This document shows positions 18,070-26,522 of a DNA stretch of 64,000 bases, piece after piece. How positions within the stretch are numbered: position 1 is the stretch's first letter; every line of letters begins with the position of its first letter. Below the pieces are notes generated by a model. The model did not search any database, had not been told where the DNA came from, and saw nothing but the letters and a program-made list of their open reading frames with translations. Made by a program: the position numbers and the translations under genes. This DNA is from Sporomusa silvacetica DSM 10669 (lineage in GTDB: Bacteria > Bacillota > Negativicutes > Sporomusales > Sporomusaceae): the NCBI RefSeq assembly GCF_002257705.1, contig NZ_LSLK01000070.1, positions 248,001 through 312,000 on the forward strand. The letters run 5' to 3'.

Positions 18070-19916
18070 TATAAACCCTTCCTCTCCAATGCTTTTATTG
18101 TCCATTCAACGCATTTTTCCGGATCAGTCCCCGGCCCAAAGAAGGCTTCCACTCCCAGAAAAGCGGGTCCCTCCTTAGTCATTTTTTCTTCAAACAGGGC
18201 ATGCTCCTCTTCTTTTTCTGCAATCCTGCCACCGGCAATGAGAACAACTTTGTCACTCATACCCAGTTCAGTAAGACGTTTTTGCACTCGCGGGAAAAGC
18301 TCTCTGCCCAGCCCTAACAAGTTAGCAACACCAATGACCTCAGCCTTGGCTTCAGCGGCTACTTCGGCTACCGTTTCAGGAAGATTCATACCGCGCAAAT
18401 ATATGACTTCATAACCGGCAGTTTCAAAGGCTTCCCGAATCAGGTTGATCCCCATAACATGTGCATCTGCACCGACTGTTGCCAAAACCATTTTCTGTTT
18501 CCGGGTAGGTTTTTTATCTTCTGGCACTACGACTGGCTCACTGGTTACAGCAAAACGCTCAGCAGCGAGGTTTAGCGGCGTAAATCCTGGAACATATCGT
18601 TTAATTCCGTCTTTATCCCGGTGAGTTTTTACATAACGTTTGAGATCCCAGCCACCGGCGCGTGGGCAGTCCATAATGCCAGCCTTGCCAGCATGAACAA
18701 TCTTGTCAATCAGTTCGTCCTTGTCGTATTTACGCCAGAAGCTTTCCCTGATTTCATCTGGAGCAAGGGTCCGGTTCACGCCGAGAACACCTTCTAGCAC
18801 CGCCATAGCTTCACTCAATATTTCATTTTTGCGTTCCTCAATATAAGGATCGCGGATATCAACTTTAATAGTGTTTTCAAATACATTATGTGTTCCCCAA
18901 ATTGCTTTGGCCATAGAAGCACCTGTCGGTATCCCTACAGATTCTGCAGCCTTAGGACGATAGAAATGTGCTCCGCCCAGTATAGCGCTGATTGCCATAC
19001 GAGCAAAATGCGCGGACTCTGCAACTAGATCACCCGGGGGATTTTGGAAAGTCTCCGGTACGGCGATAAGACTCTTACTCCACATTGTTTCTTTAAACGC
19101 TTTTATTGTAGCTAGATCTGCCAACAAATTTAAACCGGTTACGTTCATCTGTACAGCGCTAAGCTCTGCCGGTAATCCAGCCAAAATACCCAAACCCTCT
19201 GCCAGCAGACACATAGCCAAGGCCATGCCGTCTGTGCCGCCGATATTGTTAAGATGTTTATGGGAATCGATCTGCACAAACATGTTATGCTCGCCGCAAA
19301 TCTCGAGAGCCCGAAAACCATTAATCACCTTGGTCTTATAATCATGGATGCCCCGACCACCGTAATGTACGTGGATGACCGGCCCGATATCTGTACCGTC
19401 AAACCCGGCAAGCAGCGCGTTAATGATCGATAGGTGAGGCGTATCGCCAGTAGCATTGATCCGCATCGGATGGATCGAACCACCACCCAATTCAACTAGC
19501 TTTCTTTCCCCAAAAGGTGTAATGCCGCCTTTACCGCGCGATTGCTCAATTAACTCCCGGCCATTAAGCGGATCAATATGTCTTGTTGCTTCAGAGTGTA
19601 CGAAGTGAAACAGTTGAATACCCAGTTTTTCGGCCATATTATACATTTCCAGCGCTTCTTTATAAGTCTCCTCTGCCGTGTTGCGACCAAGGATCGGGTT
19701 CTGTACTGGCATACCTGTTTTTTCCGCCTGCTGGGCTAATTCATAAATCCGATATCCGCTACGCAGGACACCGCAAGCTTCGCGCGGATAGGGAACGGGG
19801 AGCCCGTCAATCGATCCGTCTTTGCTAATTGTCGGCATGGGAACCCCAAAAGTCTCTGCATAGGCTTTAACTCTGTCATAGTCTTCGGTAATAATTTGTA
19901 TTGTTTTTTCTTGCAT
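18069..19916 (-). CDS. mgm: 2-Methyleneglutarate mutase, B12-dependent
   Basis: A coenzyme-B12 carbon-skeleton mutase that converts 2-methyleneglutarate to (R)-3-methylitaconate. The 615-residue length matches the E. barkeri enzyme as I recall it. The large N-terminal part is the TIM-barrel catalytic region (HVHYGGRGIHDYKTKVI near 210). The C-terminal part is a B12-binding domain with the base-off DxHxxG signature in VGADAHVMGINLIREAF (near 490) and the LLGLG and AGGRIAEKEEE segments expected of that fold. It is a single chain, unlike two-component glutamate mutase. It is coupled to mii by a one-base overlap and preceded by dmdB. The neighbouring MutL-type protein is the likely reactivator. 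Confidence 0.93.
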   Translation of the reverse strand: MQEKTIQIITEDYDRVKAYAETFGVPMPTISKDGSIDGLPVPYPREACGVLRSGYRIYELAQQAEKTGMPVQNPILGRNTAEETYKEALEMYNMAEKLGIQLFHFVHSEATRHIDPLNGRELIEQSRGKGGITPFGERKLVELGGGSIHPMRINATGDTPHLSIINALLAGFDGTDIGPVIHVHYGGRGIHDYKTKVINGFRALEICGEHNMFVQIDSHKHLNNIGGTDGMALAMCLLAEGLGILAGLPAELSAVQMNVTGLNLLADLATIKAFKETMWSKSLIAVPETFQNPPGDLVAESAHFARMAISAILGGAHFYRPKAAESVGIPTGASMAKAIWGTHNVFENTIKVDIRDPYIEERKNEILSEAMAVLEGVLGVNRTLAPDEIRESFWRKYDKDELIDKIVHAGKAGIMDCPRAGGWDLKRYVKTHRDKDGIKRYVPGFTPLNLAAERFAVTSEPVVVPEDKKPTRKQKMVLATVGADAHVMGINLIREAFETAGYEVIYLRGMNLPETVAEVAAEAKAEVIGVANLLGLGRELFPRVQKRLTELGMSDKVVLIAGGRIAEKEEEHALFEEKMTKEGPAFLGVEAFFGPGTDPEKCVEWTIKALERKGL

Positions 19917-19939
19917 TTTGCTTGCCCCCCCTGTTTGAG

Positions 19940-20440
19940 TTAGTTAGAAATTCTCAACTTCAATTCTTGTCGCACCCGGTTTATTAATCCACCAGCCTTA
20001 ATTGTCATCAGTACGTTATTAGATAACGCTTTGCCGACTAGGGTCTGGTCTCCTAGGCAAATGGTGCCTTGTTCGATATCAACCTCAATCACGTCCCCCT
20101 GTCTAAGGCAGTCACGAATGTCGGCAAGCATGACCGGCAGGCCGATATTAATAGAATTGCGGCGAAAAATACGAGCAAACGACGAAGCAATAACCAGACT
20201 TACTCTCGCCTCTTTTAAGGCCACAGGAGCCTGCTCCCTGCTCGAGCCGCAGCCGAAGTTCTTACCGGCAACAATAATATCGCCTGTCTGTACTAGCTTT
20301 GGAAAATCGGCAGTTTTGCTACCAGCCATAGCATAACGGGAAAGTGTGGAAAAATCCTCTGCCATTGCATAACCAGGAAGTATTTGGTCAGTATCTACAT
20401 TATCGTCAAATATCCATACACGACCTTTTATTATACTCAT
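19940..20440 (-). CDS. dmdB: Dimethylmaleate hydratase, small subunit
   Basis: The swivelling small subunit of an aconitase-family hydratase that adds water to 2,3-dimethylmaleate. The 166-residue protein looks like LeuD, with IFDDNVDTDQILPGYA near the start, AGKNFGCGSSREQAPVALKEA near residue 58 and FARIFRRNSINIGLP near 88. Homologous pairs hydrate isopropylmaleate or homoaconitate. The nicotinate context decides the substrate. Its ATG overlaps the dmdA stop in an ATGA arrangement, so synthesis of the two subunits is coupled. Confidence 0.9.
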   Translation of the reverse strand: MSIIKGRVWIFDDNVDTDQILPGYAMAEDFSTLSRYAMAGSKTADFPKLVQTGDIIVAGKNFGCGSSREQAPVALKEARVSLVIASSFARIFRRNSINIGLPVMLADIRDCLRQGDVIEVDIEQGTICLGDQTLVGKALSNNVLMTIKAGGLINRVRQELKLRISN

Positions 20441-21645
20441 TTTAAATCCCCCCCTAGTGATAAAGTTCCCGGACTGGTGATTTTACCACGTACAGCTGTT
20501 TCCGCTGCTGTTGCAGGAGAAGTCAAGTATATATTGGCTGCACGATGTCCCATGCGTCCAGGGAAATTACGATTGGTAGTCGATACTATCACATCACGCT
20601 CAGTTCCTAAACCTTGATGCGCACCAAAGCAGGGTCCGCAGCCGGGATTTGTTATTACAGCACCAGCATCGCGCAAAATTCGGCACCATCCAGCCTCTTC
20701 CATCCCATCCAATACGTGCCTCGATGCAGGAATGATCAATAGATTTACATCCGGGTGAACTTTATGGTGTCTTAATACATTGACTACTTTTTCGACGTCA
20801 TTGAGACGCCCGTTTGTACAACTGCCCACAACAACCTGAGTTACCACTACGTCACTGAGCTCAGCTACAGGCCGGACGTTTGCCGGAGAATGGGGACAAG
20901 CAGCTACTGCTACTATTTCATTTAGGGACAGCTCAATACTTTCAGCGACGGAATTGGCTTTTGCTTCATCACTGAAGCAAGCTATCATTGCACCCATTTC
21001 AATTCCCATGTTACAGATAGTCATCCGTTCTTGCACACTGATGCCAGCAATCCCCTGCCCAGTGAAGACTACTGCCTTATCAGTAAGACCATCAACGCCA
21101 AAGCGTTTAATTAACGTAAGGACAATATCCTTACCGCTGACATAAGGTTTAATCTGTCCAGTCATATGAACCTCGACTACTAGCGGCACTTCGAGGTCAA
21201 TCGTCCCAGTTGCCATCGCTGCAGCTAGTTCGGTAGACCCAACCGGGATAGCAATAACGCCATAACCGCCGGCCGTACAGGTATGGGAGTCAGCACCTAC
21301 CAAAATTTGTCCGGGCTGCAGTCGGTGGCTTTCCGATAACACCTGATGAATAACGCCCTGCCCCTTATCATATAAAGTTACACCATATTTTTGGGCAAAG
21401 TCTTTCAGTATCCAATGCATAGTCTTGGCTTGAACTGTAGCTGCGGGAAAGATATGGTCAATCACCATGACTACCTTATGGGGATCAAAAACATGGTCAA
21501 TACCAATCTGCTCGAATTGTTGAATAGCCATTGGCCCGGTAACATCGTGCGCGGCAACCAAATCTACCTTACATCTTATCTCCTGGCCCGTCATTACTAT
21601 TTCTAAGCCTGCCGCTTTTGCCAAATATTTCTCAATAAAATTCAC
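20437..21645 (-). CDS. dmdA: Dimethylmaleate hydratase, large subunit
   Basis: The [4Fe-4S] catalytic subunit that, with DmdB, makes (2R,3S)-2,3-dimethylmalate. The 402-residue product shows LeuC/aconitase motifs: VGADSHTCTAGGYGVIAIPVG near residue 120, VVGSCTNGRLNDVEKV near 280 and NPGCGPCFGAHQG near 335, which supply the three cluster cysteines. I prefer the GTG at 21645 over the TTG at 21651 because the GGGGAG site is then six bases away. It follows a small methyltransferase gene by about 40 bp and leads the lower-pathway genes. Confidence 0.9.
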   Translation of the reverse strand: MNFIEKYLAKAAGLEIVMTGQEIRCKVDLVAAHDVTGPMAIQQFEQIGIDHVFDPHKVVMVIDHIFPAATVQAKTMHWILKDFAQKYGVTLYDKGQGVIHQVLSESHRLQPGQILVGADSHTCTAGGYGVIAIPVGSTELAAAMATGTIDLEVPLVVEVHMTGQIKPYVSGKDIVLTLIKRFGVDGLTDKAVVFTGQGIAGISVQERMTICNMGIEMGAMIACFSDEAKANSVAESIELSLNEIVAVAACPHSPANVRPVAELSDVVVTQVVVGSCTNGRLNDVEKVVNVLRHHKVHPDVNLLIIPASRHVLDGMEEAGWCRILRDAGAVITNPGCGPCFGAHQGLGTERDVIVSTTNRNFPGRMGHRAANIYLTSPATAAETAVRGKITSPGTLSLGGDLK

Positions 21646-21683
21646 GTGCAACTCCCCTTTATTTCACAATTGCAACAGTAAGC

Positions 21684-22352
21684 TTATTTGATGCCATAGA
21701 AGCCTGCTTGCATTCCAGAAACCCAAAAAACTTCAACAGTCGAAAACCCAGTTTCCCTCAATAACTTTAGATGAGCTTCAATGGTTATCGGCAAAAGTTC
21801 ACTTCCATACCGGCTGATATGATTATCTACTATATCAGGTCTTTTTCCGTTCAGTATTTGGGCAGTACGCCAGCGTTTAAGACCGATTTGGATTGCGACT
21901 TCTGTATTCGGTTTAATAGTTTCAAATGTAATATATATCCCCCCTTGCCTAAGCTTATCGAAACAATTTTGTGTGGCTTTTTTACGGCTTTCTTCATCTA
22001 AATAATGATGAGCCATAATGGCGGTAACAACATCAAATTTGTCAGGATAATCTAACACCTCGCTACCTGATAGAACATAGGTTATTTCGGATTCTTTCAG
22101 TTTTTCGGCTGCAATCTTCAACATTTCTTCTGCCGGGTCTGCAGCTACAACCCTTAATTGGCCGAATTCTTTAATTACCTTTTCCAAGAGCGTTCCTGTG
22201 CCGCATCCGGTATCAAGCCAGGATTGCGGCTCAGATATGGCTTCCTTAACTAGGTACAAAGTTTCGTCATGGAACATATGGTACCGCGGAATAGTCTTAC
22301 AAACGTTAACATCATAGTCAATGGCCGCCTGGGAAGTTTTATTATCTTTCAT
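21684..22352 (-). CDS. Class I SAM-dependent methyltransferase, unknown substrate
   Basis: A 222-residue cytoplasmic protein with the Rossmann methyltransferase signature: motif I SWLDTGCGTGTLLEKVI near residue 40, the acidic VVAADPAEEML that would bind SAM hydroxyls, and a post-motif AIMAHHYLDEESRKKA. An AAGGAAG site precedes the ATG. It is the first gene after the sigma-54 type promoter of the lower nicotinate operon, about 40 bp before dmdA, so it is probably co-expressed. No methylation step is known in nicotinate fermentation. Possible roles are cofactor synthesis, detoxifying an intermediate or an N-methylation of pyridine. I do not recognise a closer family. Confidence 0.75.
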   Translation of the reverse strand: MKDNKTSQAAIDYDVNVCKTIPRYHMFHDETLYLVKEAISEPQSWLDTGCGTGTLLEKVIKEFGQLRVVAADPAEEMLKIAAEKLKESEITYVLSGSEVLDYPDKFDVVTAIMAHHYLDEESRKKATQNCFDKLRQGGIYITFETIKPNTEVAIQIGLKRWRTAQILNGKRPDIVDNHISRYGSELLPITIEAHLKLLRETGFSTVEVFWVSGMQAGFYGIK

Positions 22353-22472
22353 AACACATACCTCTTCCTTATTGTATCTACCAGTGCAATTGCAGTCTCT
22401 CTTAAATTTATGACAAATAAATAGTCATTCAGCAAGGAATGTACACACTGCTTGTACTTTATAAAATATACT

Positions 22473-22488
22473 TGCAAGAACTGTACCA
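22473..22488 (-). promoter_or_regulatory. Sigma-54 type promoter for the dmd-mgm-mii-dml operon
   Basis: Minus strand TGGTACA-GTTC-TTGCA; the GG and GC dinucleotides are ten bases apart as sigma-54 requires. It lies about 120 bp before the first gene. The sigma-54 activator gene is immediately upstream. Confidence 0.68.
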
Positions 22489-22610
22489 ATTGTAAAACCG
22501 ACAATTTCAACGCTATTTCCTGGAATAACTTTGATCGATATTACTGAAAAATAAACGTCTGCAGCGGTTACAGGGGTTATTGTTGCAAAATTTCATTAAC
22601 TTCCTTACTA

Positions 22611-22642
22611 TTGCAAATTTGAAAACCATTTCATAACTGCAA
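22611..22642. promoter_or_regulatory. Candidate activator site upstream of the dmd promoter
   Basis: TGAAA-ACCA-TTTCA (22620-22633) lies inside a wider TTGCA ... TGCAA inverted repeat (22611-22642), about 130 bp upstream of the -24/-12 element. The half-sites are those of the palindrome found before ndhS and mttB but in the reverse order, so this site is less certain. A further TTGCAAAATTTCATTA stretch lies at 22582. Confidence 0.45.
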
Positions 22643-22713
22643 CAGTTTGCTGACGATATGGAGCAAAAGCGTAGAGTCTTAGCCAAATTTTATTCTATTA
22701 AGCCGAAATGACA

Positions 22714-22746
22714 CATCACATTTTTGTTGATTAATAAAATGTGATG
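22714..22746. repeat. Inverted repeat CATCACATTTT
   Basis: An 11-bp perfect inverted repeat with an 11-bp A/T-rich centre, downstream of the activator gene. It may be a second terminator or a protein site. Confidence 0.45.
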
Positions 22747-22763
22747 GTTGGTTAGCAAATCCT

Positions 22764-22809
22764 AATTAAAAAAAAACAAACTGCCAGGTAAACCCTGAGC
22801 GGTTTGTTT
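22764..22809 (-). terminator. Terminator of the yqeB-activator operon
   Basis: AAACAAAC ... GTTTGTTT stem (22774-22809) followed on the minus strand by nine or more T. It lies about 75 bp after the activator stop. Confidence 0.75.
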
Positions 22810-22885
22810 CATAACTTTCCATTCCTTCATGATATTTTATTCTTACACATACTGTGCCAATACCTACCTTACCATGAGCATCTTT

Positions 22886-24481
22886 TTATGTCAGGGGAAT
22901 ATTATATTCCCGCATCTTTCGCCACAAAGTAGTATTGCTAACGCCAAGCCGCTGAGCCGTATGACAACGGTTATTGTCCGCCTGCTTTAGCACCCGTAAA
23001 ATAGCCTGTTTTTCCGCAGCCCGCAAGATGACTGCCAAATTGTCATCTTCACTACTCACCGCTTTTTTATTCGCCGCCAACGAATTATAGAGATGGGCAG
23101 GAAGATGGCAAACCTCAAGTCTTTTTTCTTCGACATCCACCATATTCAGTGCACTCTCAATGCAATTTTGTAATTCCCGAATGTTGCCCGGCCAAGGGTA
23201 ACTCAGGAAAATATCACATACATCCTGAGATATCTCAGTTATATTTTTCCCAAATACTGGGTTATATTTGGCTATGAAATAATTAGCTAAGAGTAATATA
23301 TCTTTACCCCTTTCACGCAATGAAGGAACGCGAAGTTCTATTACATTAATACGGTAATATAGATCCTCGCGAAAACGTTTTTCTTCAATTAACTGTTGAA
23401 GATTTTTATTCGTTGAAGATATAATGCGCACACTAATAGGAATTGGCTTAGTACTACCTATTCGAGTGACCTCACGCTCTTGAATTACTCGCAATAGCTT
23501 TGCCTGTAAGTCCCAATCCATTTCACTTATTTCATCAAGAAATACTGTTCCTGTATTTGCCGCCTCAAAAACTCCTATATTGCCGTTTTTTTTGGCGCCA
23601 GTAAATGAACCATCCACGTAACCAAATAGGTTGGCTTCTATCAGCGTAGACGGTAAGGCGCCACAGTTAATTGCGATAAAGGGTTTATCACTGCGATCAC
23701 TAGCATTATGGATTGCTTGGGCAAACAGTTCTTTGCCTGTACCGGTAGCACCATAAACTAAAACGGAAGAAATGCCCTTTGCCACATAATTAACAATATT
23801 CTTACACCTTTCAATAGCATCGCTCTGACCGATAATATCTGTTAACGTATATCTGGCATACTGATATTTTTTAACTTCATTAAGCAGCTTTTGTTTTTGG
23901 GATACTATAGCTTGATTGTTAAACCCCAAACCGTACTCCTCAGTAATAGGAATGCGTACCGCAGTAACACCATGTAGGGAAATGGATTCACCAATAACAG
24001 GTTTCTGGCCCTGCATGGCAGCATATGCGGCTTGACTAATTTTCCCGATGAGTTTTTCGCTCTTACAGCCTGTATGGTCTGCCGTCTCTAACCGGCGACC
24101 CGCTTGGTCAAAAAGTACGGCATCACCGCCGGCAACCTTGGCAATCATCGGCAACGCTTCAGATAAAGCTTTACGCAGTTTATTATTTCGTTCTATCCGC
24201 TCTACGTTGCTGCAGCAAAGCACATAATTACCAATCGGTAACGCCCAGGCTTCGGCTTCTTCGATAAATTGCGATGCCCCGGATACCGGTTGCTGCTGTT
24301 GACCGGCTTGCCTGGCTATTTCATATACTTCACCGTGGTATTGAGCTATTTCTTGTCCATGTGTATCAACACTTCTAAGCCTGCGCCCCATTTTGTCAGT
24401 CACAGTGGCAAAGCCCCCTGTAATACGAGCGATAAAAGGCACCGCTGCATACAGATGATCCAATAGTTCTTTATTATCCAT
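22886..24481 (-). CDS. Sigma-54 dependent activator with duplicated sensor domain
   Basis: A 531-residue enhancer-binding protein. The N-terminal part holds two similar sensory modules: about 8-95 (AVPFIARITGGFATVTDKMGR) and about 105-200 (ALPMIAKVAGGDAVLFDQAGR). Each contains the pattern GGxAxxxDxxGRRL, so the sensor looks duplicated. The AAA+ domain has Walker A GATGTGKE and a loop reading GSFTGA in place of the usual GAFTGA. The C-terminus is a Fis-type HTH (CHTAQRLGVSNTTLWRKM). I start it at the ATG at 24481, five bases after the yqeB stop; the longer frame overlaps yqeB. There is no receiver domain, so it probably binds a small molecule, most likely a pathway compound. It is the obvious activator for the three sigma-54 promoters around it. 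Confidence 0.9.
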   Translation of the reverse strand: MDNKELLDHLYAAVPFIARITGGFATVTDKMGRRLRSVDTHGQEIAQYHGEVYEIARQAGQQQQPVSGASQFIEEAEAWALPIGNYVLCCSNVERIERNNKLRKALSEALPMIAKVAGGDAVLFDQAGRRLETADHTGCKSEKLIGKISQAAYAAMQGQKPVIGESISLHGVTAVRIPITEEYGLGFNNQAIVSQKQKLLNEVKKYQYARYTLTDIIGQSDAIERCKNIVNYVAKGISSVLVYGATGTGKELFAQAIHNASDRSDKPFIAINCGALPSTLIEANLFGYVDGSFTGAKKNGNIGVFEAANTGTVFLDEISEMDWDLQAKLLRVIQEREVTRIGSTKPIPISVRIISSTNKNLQQLIEEKRFREDLYYRINVIELRVPSLRERGKDILLLANYFIAKYNPVFGKNITEISQDVCDIFLSYPWPGNIRELQNCIESALNMVDVEEKRLEVCHLPAHLYNSLAANKKAVSSEDDNLAVILRAAEKQAILRVLKQADNNRCHTAQRLGVSNTTLWRKMREYNIPLT

Positions 24482-24485
24482 TATT

Positions 24486-25361
24486 TCACCCGCCATTGAA
24501 ATAATTACTTTTATATCCACTGCAGTCCATTGGTAAGTTAGAGACCGTATACGCTCCGTTATTCCCCATACTGTGTAACAGGGCTTCCAACACTCCGCCG
24601 CTAATTGCTCTGGCTTTATCCGATATAGTAAAACAATGTTCGCGGCGGCAGCGGGGGTCAATATCACCTAATTTCATACCAGACTTAACCGTAAGACCAG
24701 TTTGCAGTAAACCGCGCAATATGCCGTTAATCGCGACTTTAACAGGAACGTCGTCTATATAACCGACAACTTCACCGGCAGTTATTCTATCACCTATTTC
24801 CCGGCACCCAATAAATTTGCCGGCATTTTTAGACTTTATTAACCGCTCGATAGTGAAACCACCCACGTTCCCCGGAATACCCGTATTATCACTCGCTGCC
24901 CCCTGATAAATAACTCTCCCTAAGTTATGGCCTCGGTTTGTTTCCACTACGGCATGTACATCCAGCCCTGCAATAAAGCCAGGTCCAACACCAATCACTA
25001 TCGGTGCATCAGTGATTTGAGTACCAATGTTACGTTTGGCGATAATCGCGTCAACTACCGCCACAGGTTTAAGTGTGTCAATAACCTTTTTTACTAAAAA
25101 CGGTTCTGAAGCCAAAAGCACAGGAATTTGACCGCTAGACAATACTTCATGCACTTCATCAAGGGTAACCACCTTAGCAGTCACGCCTTCCACTGTTATC
25201 GGCGAGTTTTGAATGACTGCCTGAGCAAAAGCTACCGTCCTGCGCACAACTGTCGGCTTATCTAATTCCAGGATTACTGCGCTGAAGTGACTTTGATGCA
25301 GGCGGTTGGTAATGCCAGTAGCTATGTCACCACCACCTTTCACTATGACTATATCTCTCAT
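24486..25361 (-). CDS. yqeB: YqeB-type selenium-dependent molybdenum hydroxylase maturation protein
   Basis: A 291-residue protein of the EF2563/YqeB family, which co-occurs with selenium-dependent molybdenum hydroxylases and is thought to act in building their labile Se-Mo cofactor. It begins IVIVKGGGDIATGITNRLHQS (nucleotide-binding-like fold). It has ARTxA-like VVRRTVAFAQAV near residue 45 and VGVGPGFIAGLDVHAVVETNRGH near 150. I start it at the ATG at 25361, which has a GAAAGG site. It is followed after four bases by the sigma-54 activator. Its presence fits the known selenium content of nicotinate dehydrogenase in E. barkeri, whose genes lie close by. Confidence 0.85.
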   Translation of the reverse strand: MRDIVIVKGGGDIATGITNRLHQSHFSAVILELDKPTVVRRTVAFAQAVIQNSPITVEGVTAKVVTLDEVHEVLSSGQIPVLLASEPFLVKKVIDTLKPVAVVDAIIAKRNIGTQITDAPIVIGVGPGFIAGLDVHAVVETNRGHNLGRVIYQGAASDNTGIPGNVGGFTIERLIKSKNAGKFIGCREIGDRITAGEVVGYIDDVPVKVAINGILRGLLQTGLTVKSGMKLGDIDPRCRREHCFTISDKARAISGGVLEALLHSMGNNGAYTVSNLPMDCSGYKSNYFNGG

Positions 25362-25501
25362 AATTGCATACCTTTCTAACTTAATTTTCACTGCATTGCA
25401 ACACCCGAAAAATATCTGTAGATCCGTTTTTAGACTTTCATGGCTACTGCCAAACTTGTTGCTTTACTTAATAGTATAGGTGTAAACTAGATATAGGAAA
25501 A

Positions 25502-26455
25502 GTGAATATTTATAACGCAGTAGTTCAGAATATTTCATCTATAACAGAGGAGTGTGGAATTGCTTTGAGCTTGAATAAATACGAGGTTTTTTATTCGATT
25601 GTAACATTAGGCAGTATGTCCAAAGCGGCAGAAGCTCTTAATTTATCCCACTCTGCAGTTAGCCATACCATTTCCAGCCTTGAATGTGAACTAGGCTTTC
25701 CTTTGCTTACCCGGAGCCGCTCAGGTGTAGTCCCAACCAGCAATGGAGAACATCTATTGCCACTTATAAGTGAGATTTTGTACAATAACGAGCTCCTAAA
25801 AAAAGAGGTGGCCGCCATCAACGGTTTAGAAATCGGTACAGTGCGTATTGGCTCTTTTACCAGTGTCTCTAGCCAATGGTTGCCTGGAATCTTTGCCCAA
25901 TTTCAGCGGTACCATCCTTTAATAGATGTTGAGTTATCTGACGGGAATTACGATGAAATTGAGAACTGGATAGAAAGTGGCCGTGTTGATTTTGGCTTTG
26001 TCTCTTTGCCAACAAGGAAAACATATGAAGTTCTTCCACTAAAAAAAGATCGGCTGCTATTCATTCTGCCTCCCGAACATCCCCTAACCCAAAAATCCAG
26101 GTTGAATTTTGATGATATTGCAAAAGAAGAATTCATTATGCCACAGTGGGGTAGTTACGATGATTTAGGAAAGATTTTGCGTGAGAATGGGGTGAATCTA
26201 AGAAAAAAATACGAAGTAACAGAAGGCCGGGCCATTATATCCATGGTAAACAAAGGCTTGGGTATCAGTATTCTCCCCGAAATGGTCCTAGCCAACAATA
26301 CAGAAGATATTCGTACCATATACTTAGATCAATCCTATTACCGCAAAATAGGTATTGCCGCCTATTCACTAAAAAACTGCTCCCCGGCAGTGAAGAAGTT
26401 TATTGCATGTACAAAATCATGGTTAAACGATCACAACCTGCTCGATTTTAAATAG
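25502..26455 (+). CDS. LysR-family transcriptional regulator
   Basis: A 317-residue regulator with an N-terminal winged helix (about 25-85, SKAAEALNLSHSAVSHTISSLE) and a C-terminal periplasmic-binding-like effector domain (about 115-305, IGSFTSVSSQWLPGIFAQF). The effector is not predictable. The GTG at 25502 gives an unusually long N-terminal arm of about 20 residues. A TTG at 25565, with GAGGAG upstream, would give the more usual LysR length, so the start is uncertain. It is divergent from yqeB across about 140 bp and convergent with the end of the ndh operon. Control of the nicotinate genes or of the yqeB-activator operon is likely by position. Confidence 0.88.
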   Translation: MNIYNAVVQNISSITEECGIALSLNKYEVFYSIVTLGSMSKAAEALNLSHSAVSHTISSLECELGFPLLTRSRSGVVPTSNGEHLLPLISEILYNNELLKKEVAAINGLEIGTVRIGSFTSVSSQWLPGIFAQFQRYHPLIDVELSDGNYDEIENWIESGRVDFGFVSLPTRKTYEVLPLKKDRLLFILPPEHPLTQKSRLNFDDIAKEEFIMPQWGSYDDLGKILRENGVNLRKKYEVTEGRAIISMVNKGLGISILPEMVLANNTEDIRTIYLDQSYYRKIGIAAYSLKNCSPAVKKFIACTKSWLNDHNLLDFK

Positions 26456-26470
26456 ATATCAATTATTTCT

Positions 26471-26509
26471 AAGGCCATCCTTTGCGATTAACAAGGGATG
26501 ACCTTTTTT
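26471..26509 (+). terminator. Terminator of the lysR gene
   Basis: AAGGCCATCCTT pairs imperfectly with AAGGGATGACCTT and is followed by TTTTT. It starts 16 bp after the lysR stop, between convergent genes. Confidence 0.75.
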
Positions 26510-26522
26510 GCTTTTCCTATTT

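Larger units (their letters stand above)
22353..22885. other. Regulatory interval of the lower nicotinate operon
   Basis: A 533-bp gap without a gene. It carries the sigma-54 promoter at 22473-22488, A/T-rich half-sites including TGAAA-N4-TTTCA at 22620, an inverted repeat at 22714 and the terminator of the activator operon at 22773. Confidence 0.7.

Noticed and set aside
20437..21645. Leucine biosynthesis isopropylmalate dehydratase (leuCD)
   Set aside because: The pair lies among mgm, mii and dml with no leuA or leuB, so dimethylmaleate hydratase fits better.
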